A stretch of DNA of 64,000 nucleotides, from positions 1,860,001-1,924,000 of the forward strand of contig NZ_JBFUPK010000001.1 in the NCBI RefSeq assembly GCF_041355105.1. Reading direction: 5' to 3'. A model generated the notes under the pieces. That model saw nothing but the letters and a program-made list of their open reading frames with translations, was not told where the DNA came from and did no database searches. Positions 44,234 through 51,899 of the stretch are shown here, one piece after another. The position numbers were made by a program, and so were the translations under genes. How positions within the stretch are numbered: the first letter of the stretch is position 1; every line of letters starts with the position of its first letter. Source of the stretch: Terriglobus sp. RCC_193. GTDB lineage: Bacteria; Acidobacteriota; Terriglobia; Terriglobales; Acidobacteriaceae.

Positions 44234-45187
44234 GTGGGCGATACTGATGTCGTGAGCGACACGACCGCAGAACTGGAACAGGAACAGTCCGTGACGGCTG
44301 AGGAACAGGCTGCACCCGCAGCAGAGCCGCTGGTTCTGCAATCGCCGCCCGTGCCCGAGCCGCCTAAACCGGTGAAGAAGAAAGAGCCCGCGCCCTCGAA
44401 AGAAGAGGTTTCGCAGTCCCCTTTTCTGCTGACCGTAGGCAAGGTGTATGAAGGTCCTCTGGATCTGTTGCTGGACCTGATCCGCAAGCAGTCCATTGAC
44501 ATCTACGACATTCCGATTGCAAAGATCACCGCGCAGTTTCTGATGTACACGGAACAGATCAAGCAGACGGATGTGGACTCCGCGGGCGACTTCATCTACA
44601 CCGCCGCGCTGCTGATCCATATCAAGAGCAAGATGCTGCTGCCGCGCGAGGCTTCCGGCATTGCGGCTGGCGAAATTGAAGATCCACGTCGCGAGCTGGT
44701 GGAACGCCTGCTGGAGCACGAACGCTTCAAGGCCGCTGCGCAGATGCTGATGCAGAAGCAGCAGATTGAAGATGCCACGTGGACGCAGCCCGGTATCCGC
44801 GAGTTCAAGGAACAGGCCAGCGCGGAACGCGAGATTGCCGCGGATACCGACGATCTGGCACGTGTGTTCCAGGAGATTCTGGAGCGGCTGCGCACGCGTC
44901 CTGTGCTGAACGTGAACGAAGAGACGGTCACGGTGGCGCAGATGATTGAATACACGAAGCGTCGCCTGATGCTGGAAGACAAGCCCACCAGCCTGCGTCG
45001 ACTGCTGGCGAACACACATTCGCAACAGGCGCTGATCTGCATGTTCCTGGCAATGCTGGAGCTGGTGCGCCTGCAGGCGATCATGCTGCGGCAGAGCGAT
45101 AAGTTCGGCGACATCCTGATCAAGAAGACAGATGAGTTTGACGAGGTGCTTGCGCACCAGGAACGCATGCGCGACGACTGGCGCTAA
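44234..45187 (+). CDS. scpA: Segregation and condensation protein A
   Basis: This 317-aa kleisin has an acidic/Pro-rich N-terminal extension of about 65 residues. The ScpA core follows: YEGPLDLLLDLIRKQSIDIY, then IPIAKITAQFLMY, AGDFIYTAALLIHIKSKMLL, and a C-terminal winged helix. The start may be GTG 44234 (AAGG upstream) or GTG 44252. ScpA bridges the SMC dimer and ScpB in chromosome condensation. ScpB is 1.2 kb away, beyond two opposite-strand genes, instead of directly downstream. Confidence 0.92.
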   Translation: MGDTDVVSDTTAELEQEQSVTAEEQAAPAAEPLVLQSPPVPEPPKPVKKKEPAPSKEEVSQSPFLLTVGKVYEGPLDLLLDLIRKQSIDIYDIPIAKITAQFLMYTEQIKQTDVDSAGDFIYTAALLIHIKSKMLLPREASGIAAGEIEDPRRELVERLLEHERFKAAAQMLMQKQQIEDATWTQPGIREFKEQASAEREIAADTDDLARVFQEILERLRTRPVLNVNEETVTVAQMIEYTKRRLMLEDKPTSLRRLLANTHSQQALICMFLAMLELVRLQAIMLRQSDKFGDILIKKTDEFDEVLAHQERMRDDWR

Positions 45188-45205
45188 CGCGGTTCCTGCT
45201 GGCCT

Positions 45206-45730
45206 TTATCGCGCGTAACGTGTGAAGAGGTAATCGCGCGACTGCACCGCCTGATGGCAGTGGAAGCACTGGTTCGCCGGGTCCTTGACGGAGTTCGGTG
45301 TGTTCGCGCTGGCAAACTGTGCATAGCCCCAGCCGCCGGTTGCCTTGAACTTCTCCGCGTCTTTGATCATTAACTGGATGTTGGTTGGCTCTCCTGCGAT
45401 GAAAGACTGCTCGCGACCGAAGGTGCGGTTGTTTTCCTCAGAAGGCGTATAGGCCCAGGCCACGCGCACGATCATGGCGCCATCGGGAAATGTTTGCGCA
45501 CCGTTGCGATACGCAGCTACTGCCACATCGTTGCCCAGGATGGCACGGATGTCGTTCAGCGCGCCTGCTTCATGCGCAACGGAGATTAGTTTCCAGTCGC
45601 GGTAGTCGCCGGGAAGGCTGATGGCAGGTATGTCTGCGTTTCGCGCGTAGACAGCAGATGAGAAACAGGCGCCACCTATCAAGATCAAGCCGGATACGAC
45701 TGCAGTCATACGTGTGTTGATTTCCTTCAT
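45206..45730 (-). CDS. Cytochrome P460 family protein
   Basis: This 174-aa protein has a signal peptide and, near its C-terminus, a c-type haem motif CFHCH (CXXCH). The body carries LPGDYRDWKLISVAHEAGAL, then FPDGAMIVRVAW and TGGWGYAQF, which match cytochrome P460. Known members oxidise hydroxylamine or detoxify NO, using a haem cross-linked to a Lys; whether this one does so cannot be read by eye. It lies with the macro-domain gene inside the otherwise conserved scpA-scpB neighbourhood. Confidence 0.82.
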   Translation of the reverse strand: MKEINTRMTAVVSGLILIGGACFSSAVYARNADIPAISLPGDYRDWKLISVAHEAGALNDIRAILGNDVAVAAYRNGAQTFPDGAMIVRVAWAYTPSEENNRTFGREQSFIAGEPTNIQLMIKDAEKFKATGGWGYAQFASANTPNSVKDPANQCFHCHQAVQSRDYLFTRYAR

Positions 45731-45774
45731 CGATCCGCCTTTCTATGTGCTGCTCTTATTTTGCAGGTTCGGGT

Positions 45775-46296
45775 TCAGCGAAGGAGATTGCAGTACAGGG
45801 CGTGCGTCTCTTCGTTGTAAGCGCAGAAGATGACCTGTTCCACACCGCTGCCCTGGAGCGCTTGGTTTACCGTTGCCACGGCGATGCGTGCGGCGCGATC
45901 GGGTGGGAAGTGATAGATGCCGGTGCTGATGGCGGGAAAGGCGATGGAGCGGACGTCGTATTCGCGGGCGAGCTCCATGCAGCGGCGATAGCAGCTTGCC
46001 AGCAGAGCATCGGCGCGTTCCTCTGCGGCTGTTCCACCGCGAGCGACGCTCCAGACCGGGCCGACGGTGTGAAAGATCCACTTGGCGGGCAGGCGGAAGC
46101 CGGGTGTGGGGACGGCGTCGCCGGTGGCGCAACCGCCAAATTTTGCCGTTGCGGCCAGCAGTTGCTGTTCGCCAGCAGCGCGGTGGATGGCTCCGTCGAC
46201 GCCTCCGCCACCCTTCAATTGCTGGTTGGCGGCGTTCACGATCGCGTCCACCTGCAGGGTGGTAATGTCCGCCAGAATGCTGTCTAACCTGCCCAC
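45775..46296 (-). CDS. ymdB: Macro domain protein, O-acetyl-ADP-ribose deacetylase-like
   Basis: This 173-aa single-domain protein has the macro signatures DAIVNAANQQLKGGGGVDGA (ADP-ribose binding and catalytic Asn/Asp region) near residues 17-36, and SIAFPAISTGIYHFP further on. It is similar to MacroD/YmdB enzymes that remove O-acetyl-ADP-ribose or mono-ADP-ribose. It is divergent from scpB by 95 nt and sits upstream of the P460 gene on the same strand. Confidence 0.92.
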   Translation of the reverse strand: MGRLDSILADITTLQVDAIVNAANQQLKGGGGVDGAIHRAAGEQQLLAATAKFGGCATGDAVPTPGFRLPAKWIFHTVGPVWSVARGGTAAEERADALLASCYRRCMELAREYDVRSIAFPAISTGIYHFPPDRAARIAVATVNQALQGSGVEQVIFCAYNEETHALYCNLLR

Positions 46297-46391
46297 GGGT
46301 CGCCCTCCCTCCCCCTTGGATGCGGCAATACAGGTACACTGCTCTGAGGCCGCTGTGCGCAGCCGCCGAACCCTTTAAGCCCTGAGAACGA

Positions 46392-47582
46392 ATGAGTCTT
46401 AAGTCGAAGATCGAAGCCGTCATTTACGCCTCGGAAGAGCCTGTTACTCTTGCCCAGCTTGTTGGCCTGCTGGCCGGTGAAGCACAGGACGAACTGGACA
46501 CACTTGCCGCTGACCAGGCAATGCTGCCGCTGGACGAGGGCTACGCTGAGTTCACGCCATCCGAAGAGACGGGTGAGGACGCCGCGCCAGAGGTTGCAGA
46601 AGCGGTAGAAAGCGCCGCTGAGAGCGAAGCTGCCCCAGGCGACGAAAACGTCGTTGCAGAAGAAGCCCCGGCCTTGCAAGCGGAAGAATCAACCGAAGCT
46701 GCTCCCGCAGACGAGCAGGCGTCAGAAGCGACGGAAGAAGCCGCGTCCTCAGAAGATCAGGCAGCGGAACCGAGCGACGTCGATCCCGAGGAAGACAAGC
46801 GGATTCAGCGTGACCGCGAAAAGGCCGTGCGCGAGCACATTCGTCGCGTGGTGGACGCGCTGATCCGCGAGTATGCCGAGAGTGATCGCGGCATTGAGAT
46901 TCGCGAAGTGGCCAGCGGTTTCCGCATGGGCACCAAGCCGGAATATCACGATGCGGTGCGCGGCTTTGTGAAGAGCCTGAAACCGCCGTTGAAGCTGACG
47001 CTGCCCGCGCTGGAAACACTTGCTGTTGTGGCGTACAAGCAGCCGGTAACGGCAGCGGAAATCTCAGAGATTCGTGGTGTGGATTCTGCCGGCGTGCTGG
47101 GCGGATTGATGACACGCAAGCTGATTGCCACTGCGGGCCGCAAGCAGGTCATCGGTCGACCGATGCTGTACAAGACCACGCGCGACTTCCTGCTGCGCTT
47201 TGGCCTGAAGGATGTGAACGAACTGCCGTCCATGGAAGAGTTCGAGCGCATGGCAGGCGAACTGGTTGAGCAGGAAGACCTGCCGATGGAATCGCCAGAC
47301 GCCATCATCGAAGAGGCCAATGCACGCGGCGATGCGGAGATGCTGCGTGAAGCTGCGGAAGCTGATACCGATGTTGCTACGGGTGAAGAGGAAACTTCTG
47401 CCGCCGAACCAGACGAAGCGCAGGTAGAAGAAGTTTCGGTTGAAGAGGATGCTGCTTCGCCAGAGGAATCGGAAGTTCCTGTAGCTGCCTCAGTAGAAAT
47501 CGCAGTGGAAGAAACAGTAGTCGTGGTTGAAGAAGCAGAAGCGGCCGAAGTAGATCAGGACGGCGAAACACAGCCGTCCTGA
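46392..47582 (+). CDS. scpB: Segregation and condensation protein B with large acidic insertion
   Basis: This 396-aa protein begins KSKIEAVIYASEEPVTLAQL, the first winged helix of ScpB. A ~100-residue Glu/Ala-rich insertion (~30-140) interrupts it before RRVVDALIREYAESDRGIEI. The second winged helix has LPALETLAVVAYKQPVTAAE and GRPMLYKTTRDFLLRFGL. A further ~110-residue acidic tail ends the protein. Normal ScpB is about 180-260 aa. The core is intact, so SMC binding is likely. The acidic parts are probably disordered. Confidence 0.9.
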   Translation: MSLKSKIEAVIYASEEPVTLAQLVGLLAGEAQDELDTLAADQAMLPLDEGYAEFTPSEETGEDAAPEVAEAVESAAESEAAPGDENVVAEEAPALQAEESTEAAPADEQASEATEEAASSEDQAAEPSDVDPEEDKRIQRDREKAVREHIRRVVDALIREYAESDRGIEIREVASGFRMGTKPEYHDAVRGFVKSLKPPLKLTLPALETLAVVAYKQPVTAAEISEIRGVDSAGVLGGLMTRKLIATAGRKQVIGRPMLYKTTRDFLLRFGLKDVNELPSMEEFERMAGELVEQEDLPMESPDAIIEEANARGDAEMLREAAEADTDVATGEEETSAAEPDEAQVEEVSVEEDAASPEESEVPVAASVEIAVEETVVVVEEAEAAEVDQDGETQPS

Positions 47583-47591
47583 TCCACCGGT

Positions 47592-48626
47592 TTATTCGGC
47601 TGCAATTTCCATGACGATGCGGCCGTCGATTTTGCCTGCAATCATGCGGTCGAAGATGCTGTTGATGTCTTCCAGCTTCTCCGTGGAATAGGTGGATTTC
47701 ACCAGCCCCCGAGCGGCAAAGTCGAGGCATTCCGCCATGTCCATGCGCGTGCCGACGATGGAGCCGCGCAGCGTCTTGCGTTGCAGCACGAGGTCAAAGA
47801 TGGAGACGGGGAATTCTCCCGGCGGCAGGCCCACCAATGACATGGTTCCCATGCGACGCAGCAGGTTAACGCCAAGTGTGAATGCCGCAGGAGAAACCGC
47901 CGTGACCAGCGCGCCGTGGACTCCGCCGCCGGTTGCGGCGATCACCTTTCCGGCAACTTCGGGTTCGTTGGCATCCACGACAATCTCCGCTCCCAGCCGC
48001 TTCGCCAAATCGAGCTTGTCCTGCGCCACATCCACGGCTACGACATGCATTCCCATCGCCCTGGCATATTGCACCGCCAGATGTCCCAGCCCGCCAATAC
48101 CGGAGATGGCGACCCACTGGCCGGGTTGAACATCGGCTTCCTTCAACCCCTTGTAAACCGTGACGCCCGCGCACAGAACGGGAGCGATGGGTGAAAAACC
48201 GATGCTCTGCGGCAGATGCGCTACATAATTCGGGTTCACCAGAACGTATTCCGCAAAGCTGCCGTTGACGGAGTAGCCGCTGTTTTTCTGGTACGGGCAG
48301 AGCGTCTCCCAGCCTTTGAGGCAGTATTCGCAGACACCGCAGGCGCTATGCAGCCAGGGAACGCCGACGCGGTCGCCTTCGCGGAGGCCTTTCACGCCTG
48401 CGCCCACAGCAGCCACGTATCCCGCGCCCTCATGACCGGGAATGAAGGGGACGGCAGGCTTCACCGGCCAGTCGCCATGTGCGGCGTGCAGGTCAGTATG
48501 GCAAACGCCGGTGGACATGACCTTCAACAAAGCCTGTCCGGGACCGACCTCCGGTACGGGAACCTCCTCCACGCTGAGCGGACTGCCGAACTGCCGCACC
48601 ACTGCCGCTTTCATCGTCTTTGCCAT
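47592..48626 (-). CDS. adhP: Zinc-dependent alcohol dehydrogenase
   Basis: This 344-aa MDR enzyme has catalytic-zinc residues in GVCHTDLHAAHGDW and PGHEGAG. Structural-zinc cysteines are in CGVCEYCLKGWETLC, and the NAD-binding motif is GIGGLGHLAV. The pattern is that of AdhP/AdhT ethanol-type dehydrogenases. It is convergent with scpB (9-nt gap) and divergent from rluB. Confidence 0.93.
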   Translation of the reverse strand: MAKTMKAAVVRQFGSPLSVEEVPVPEVGPGQALLKVMSTGVCHTDLHAAHGDWPVKPAVPFIPGHEGAGYVAAVGAGVKGLREGDRVGVPWLHSACGVCEYCLKGWETLCPYQKNSGYSVNGSFAEYVLVNPNYVAHLPQSIGFSPIAPVLCAGVTVYKGLKEADVQPGQWVAISGIGGLGHLAVQYARAMGMHVVAVDVAQDKLDLAKRLGAEIVVDANEPEVAGKVIAATGGGVHGALVTAVSPAAFTLGVNLLRRMGTMSLVGLPPGEFPVSIFDLVLQRKTLRGSIVGTRMDMAECLDFAARGLVKSTYSTEKLEDINSIFDRMIAGKIDGRIVMEIAAE

Positions 48627-48724
48627 TGCCCATTTCCCTCCTTACGACCCAACTTACGCCCACATGAACGATAAGACTGTGACGGGAAGCACGAAACTGT
48701 CAGAAAAACGGGCGATAATAGAAC

Positions 48725-49678
48725 GTGATGAATAACGTACGTAAGACCGCCGTGAAGGCAGCCAGACCCGCCAAGAAGTCCACCGTTCCCGCAAAAGAGG
48801 AACCGGTAGGGACTCGACTGCAAAAGATCCTTGCCGATGCCGGCATAGCATCGCGCCGCAAAGCCGAAGAACTGATCCTGGAAGGCCGCGTTCAGGTGAA
48901 TGGCGAGACCATCACCGAACTTGGCACCCGCGCCGACGCCGCCAAAGACCACATCCGCGTGGATGGGAAGCTGCTGCAAGGGCCGCAGGAACACCGCTAT
49001 TTCATGGTGAACAAGCCGCGCGGCTATGTGACCACCATGAGCGATCCGGAACGCCGCGAGACGGTTGTCGATCTGCTGAAAGAGTCTGCCCGACTTTCCG
49101 GTAAGAAGCTGGATACGCGTCTGTATCCGGTGGGCAGGCTGGATTACAACTCCGAAGGTCTGCTGCTGATGACGAACGATGGAGACCTTGCCAATTCGCT
49201 CTCCAAAGCTGCGAACTCCGTCGAAAAGACGTACCTGGTGAAGGTTGCCGGACGTCCCACAGGAGAGGCGTTAGAGCAGCTTCGCAGCGGCGTGATGATT
49301 GATCGCGGACGCCTGGCAGAGACGCGTGGCAATCGCCGTGACCGTGTTCTGACGGCACCGGCAAAGGTGACGCTGGCGCGCGGTGGCGAAAATCCGTGGT
49401 ACGAAGTGACCCTGACGGAAGGCCGCAATCGCCAGCTTCGCAAGATGTTTGAAGAGATTGGGCACCATGTGGAGAAGATTCGCCGCATCGGTTACGGCGC
49501 CCTGGTGCTGGATATTCCTACCGGCGAGTTCCGCGAACTGACGCCGGGCGAAGTGCAGGCGCTGGGTCGTGCTGCCGCTGGCAAGAAGGTAGAACGGAAA
49601 CACAAGCTGCCGGAAGCTGCCCGCCTGAAACAGCCGGGACAGAAGACCGGCAGTCGCGGCGCGCGTCCGCGTTTCTAA
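48725..49678 (+). CDS. rluB: rRNA pseudouridine synthase (RluB/RsuA family)
   Basis: The start is GTG 48725 or the ATG immediately after it. The 317-aa protein has a basic Lys/Ala lead, an S4 RNA-binding domain (residues ~29-75: RLQKILADAGIASRRKAEEL), and the catalytic core with Asp in YPVGRLDYNSEGLLLMTND, then GRNRQLRKMF. A basic Gly/Arg tail ends it. RluB modifies 23S rRNA. The gene order scpA-scpB-rluB is conserved in many bacteria, here with insertions. Confidence 0.93.
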   Translation: MMNNVRKTAVKAARPAKKSTVPAKEEPVGTRLQKILADAGIASRRKAEELILEGRVQVNGETITELGTRADAAKDHIRVDGKLLQGPQEHRYFMVNKPRGYVTTMSDPERRETVVDLLKESARLSGKKLDTRLYPVGRLDYNSEGLLLMTNDGDLANSLSKAANSVEKTYLVKVAGRPTGEALEQLRSGVMIDRGRLAETRGNRRDRVLTAPAKVTLARGGENPWYEVTLTEGRNRQLRKMFEEIGHHVEKIRRIGYGALVLDIPTGEFRELTPGEVQALGRAAAGKKVERKHKLPEAARLKQPGQKTGSRGARPRF

Positions 49679-49703
49679 ACACTGCCCCGCTTAACGGTAT
49701 GTA

Positions 49704-49748
49704 TCAAACCCACCCACAGCAGTCTATGAGGGTGGGTTTTGATTTCTA
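49704..49748 (+). terminator. Terminator of rluB
   Basis: AAACCCACCC (49706-49715) pairs with GGGTGGGTTT (49730-49739) over a 14-nt loop, and TGATTTCT follows. Confidence 0.75.
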
Positions 49749-49817
49749 CTCTGCAAAAAGTCGTGCCACAAAGCGCAACGCTGCACCCTCTTCCTGAGAA
49801 CCACCATCCAAACGCGC

Positions 49818-50666
49818 ATGAGCATCCAGAAGACATTCCTCCTCGGTGGCGATCTTGAAATCAATCGCCTTGGTTATGGCGCAATGCGAATCACCGGCGA
49901 GGGCATCTGGGGGCCACCCAAGGATCACGACGGCGCCATCAAGGTGCTGAAGAAGGCCGTGGAACTGGGCGTGAACTTCATTGATACGGCCGACAGCTAT
50001 GGCCCGTATGTGAGTGAAGACCTGATCGGCGAAGCGCTGGCGCCGTACAAGAAGGGTTTGGTCATTGCCACCAAAGGCGGGCTGGCACGCACCGGCCCGA
50101 ACAAGTGGCTGCCCCTGGGACGCCCCGAATATCTTGAGCAGGAAGTGCTGATGAGCCTGCGCCGCCTGAAGACCGATGTGATTGACCTGTGGCAGCTTCA
50201 CCGCATTGATCCGAAGGTGCCGGTAGAAGAATCGCTGGCGCCCATTGTGGAGTTGCAGAAGCAGGGCAAGATCAAACACATTGGCCTGTCAGAAGTGAAG
50301 CCGAAGGAGATTGATCAGGCGCGCAAGGTGGCCAACATTGTCTCCGTGCAGAACGAATACAACCTGAGCGAACGCAAGAGCGAAGACTCTCTGAATTATT
50401 GCGAGAAGAACAACATCGCCTTTATCCCGTGGTTCCCTGTGGCATCCGGCAAACTGGCAAAAGAAGGCGGCCCACTGGAGACCGCGGCCAAGAAGCACAA
50501 TGCGACCGTATCGCAGCTTTCACTGGCGTGGCTGCTGCATCGCAGCCCGGTGATCCTGCCGATTCCGGGAACAACGTCGATCCAACACCTGGAAGAAAAT
50601 GTGAAGGCACAGGATGTGGAGCTGAGTGACGCGGAATGGAAAGAGTTGGAAGCCGCCGCGAAGTAA
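49818..50666 (+). CDS. Aldo/keto reductase
   Basis: This 282-aa TIM-barrel oxidoreductase has the tetrad residues Asp and Tyr in NFIDTADSYG, Lys in VIATKGGL, and His in LWQLHRID. The NADP-binding end includes PIPGTTSIQHLEEN. It is most like the YdbC/YeaE-type group. It is followed by a shared terminator and a convergent AraC gene. Confidence 0.92.
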   Translation: MSIQKTFLLGGDLEINRLGYGAMRITGEGIWGPPKDHDGAIKVLKKAVELGVNFIDTADSYGPYVSEDLIGEALAPYKKGLVIATKGGLARTGPNKWLPLGRPEYLEQEVLMSLRRLKTDVIDLWQLHRIDPKVPVEESLAPIVELQKQGKIKHIGLSEVKPKEIDQARKVANIVSVQNEYNLSERKSEDSLNYCEKNNIAFIPWFPVASGKLAKEGGPLETAAKKHNATVSQLSLAWLLHRSPVILPIPGTTSIQHLEENVKAQDVELSDAEWKELEAAAK

Positions 50667-50684
50667 CCTCATTCGCATACAAAA

Positions 50685-50720
50685 CAAGTCCTGCTTACCC
50701 GGAGGCAGGACTTGCTTTTA
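50685..50720. terminator. Bidirectional terminator, AKR / AraC
   Basis: CAAGTCCTGC (50685-50694) and GCAGGACTTG (50705-50714) form a perfect 10-bp stem. CTTTTA follows on the + strand and TTTTG on the - strand, so it can end both convergent transcripts. Confidence 0.85.
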
Positions 50721-51614
50721 GTGTCGTCGCATCCATTCGCCGGGGGTAGCGCCTACACGTTGGCGAAAGGCGCGTATAAAGTTTGTTGCGGAAGTGAATC
50801 CCGTTTCACGGGCGATTTCCGCAATGGTTAATTTTCCTAACTGCAGCAAAGCTTTTGCTCGTTCCATACGCCGCTCCAGAAGGTACTGGTGCGGCGTGAT
50901 GCCGGTGGTTTCGCGGAAGAGCCGTGCAAAGTGAAACGGACTCAGTTCTGCTTCTGCGGCGAGTTGTTCCAGCCGCACGTCTGTATGCAGATGCGTCTCA
51001 ATGAACTCTAGGACGCGACGTAGCCGCGCCAGTGGGATGCCTCCACGCATATCTTTCAGCGGGACAGGCGAAGCAGCATGACGGCGCAGCAACGTTTGCG
51101 CCAGCGACATGCCGAGCAGTTCTCCGTAGAGCGATCCCGCAGGCCAGCCTGCCTCTGCTTCCCTGCCCATCTCCGTCAATAAGGCTCGCAGGCCTTCGTC
51201 ATGCAGATGCCATTGCATGGCGATGTGCGGTGAACGGCTGAGGCAGGCCTCTTCCGCGGCGCGTTGCATAACTGCGGGTGTTACAGAAACAATCAATCGC
51301 TCCGACGTGCCTTCCCAACGCAGACGATCCCGCGTGCCCTCCGGCAGAAGGATCAGCGAACCAGCGTGTGGCTGCTCGACTGCATTGCGGCCCTCGCACC
51401 ACCACTCCATCTCGACGTCGCCGCGCAATTGCAGATGCATGCACAGGCTGCCGTGGTCGTGCTCGGGCACTTCTACGGAACCTACCGTGTGCCGCTCCAG
51501 TACGATGCCCTTCCACGGCGAGTCAGAAGACGTAAGACGTGGTCGTCCTGCCAGCAGAGGTTCTTCTCTGCTGTTGCGCACCACAATCACGCGTTCTGTG
51601 GCGGATGCAGCCAT
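50718..51614 (-). CDS. AraC family transcriptional regulator
   Basis: The start at the ATG ending at 51614 gives 298 aa; upstream starts only add residues unlike the family. The N-terminal cupin-like sensing part carries VPEHDHGSLCMHLQL. The C-terminal ~100 residues hold the double HTH: DVRLEQLAAEAELSPFHFAR, then GFTSATNFIRAFRQRVGATP. Ligand and targets are unknown. A small secreted-like ORF and an ADOP permease lie beyond. Confidence 0.85.
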   Translation of the reverse strand: MAASATERVIVVRNSREEPLLAGRPRLTSSDSPWKGIVLERHTVGSVEVPEHDHGSLCMHLQLRGDVEMEWWCEGRNAVEQPHAGSLILLPEGTRDRLRWEGTSERLIVSVTPAVMQRAAEEACLSRSPHIAMQWHLHDEGLRALLTEMGREAEAGWPAGSLYGELLGMSLAQTLLRRHAASPVPLKDMRGGIPLARLRRVLEFIETHLHTDVRLEQLAAEAELSPFHFARLFRETTGITPHQYLLERRMERAKALLQLGKLTIAEIARETGFTSATNFIRAFRQRVGATPGEWMRRH

Positions 51615-51707
51615 GCTTCTACTATGCGCCAAACGTGCAGCGGATGCAGTTCGCCGCAAGATTTGCATATTGCCAAGCTGCCGCACAGCTATACCGGATA
51701 CAGCGAG

Positions 51708-51890
51708 GTGAATTCACCATGGCAGACATTACGAAACAATTCAGCGAAGGCTTCATTCTCACCCGTTGGCATTACGCCGCCGAAAAAGAACCGCGAACGC
51801 ACCGCGGCACGCTACATCACCGGTATGCTGGCGCTTACGGTAGCGAGTGCTGCCGCGATGTTCGCGTTTATCCTGTCGCGTGTGTTGTAG
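51708..51890 (+). CDS. Small membrane protein ORF, possibly frameshifted
   Basis: From GTG 51708 a 60-codon frame ends in a clear membrane helix (MLALTVASAAAMFAFILSRV) after a basic stretch (PPKKNRERTAARY). However, the good ribosome site GAGGTG fits an ATG at 51719 in another frame (MADITKQFSEGF), which then runs on into unlikely sequence. A single +1 shift near the A-run at 51781-51787 or slightly before would join the good start to the membrane helix. It is either a real short gene from GTG, a frameshifted gene, or a sequencing error. Confidence 0.4.
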   Translation: MNSPWQTLRNNSAKASFSPVGITPPKKNRERTAARYITGMLALTVASAAAMFAFILSRVL

Positions 51891-51899
51891 ATCGCGTTC

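Noticed and set aside
43913-45157. 414-aa reverse frame across marR and scpA
   Set aside because: It spans two real genes on the opposite strand and shows no family features.
45743-46423. 226-aa reverse frame overlapping the macro-domain gene in another frame
   Set aside because: It is Arg/His/Pro-rich with no motif, and the macro domain in the alternative frame is certain.
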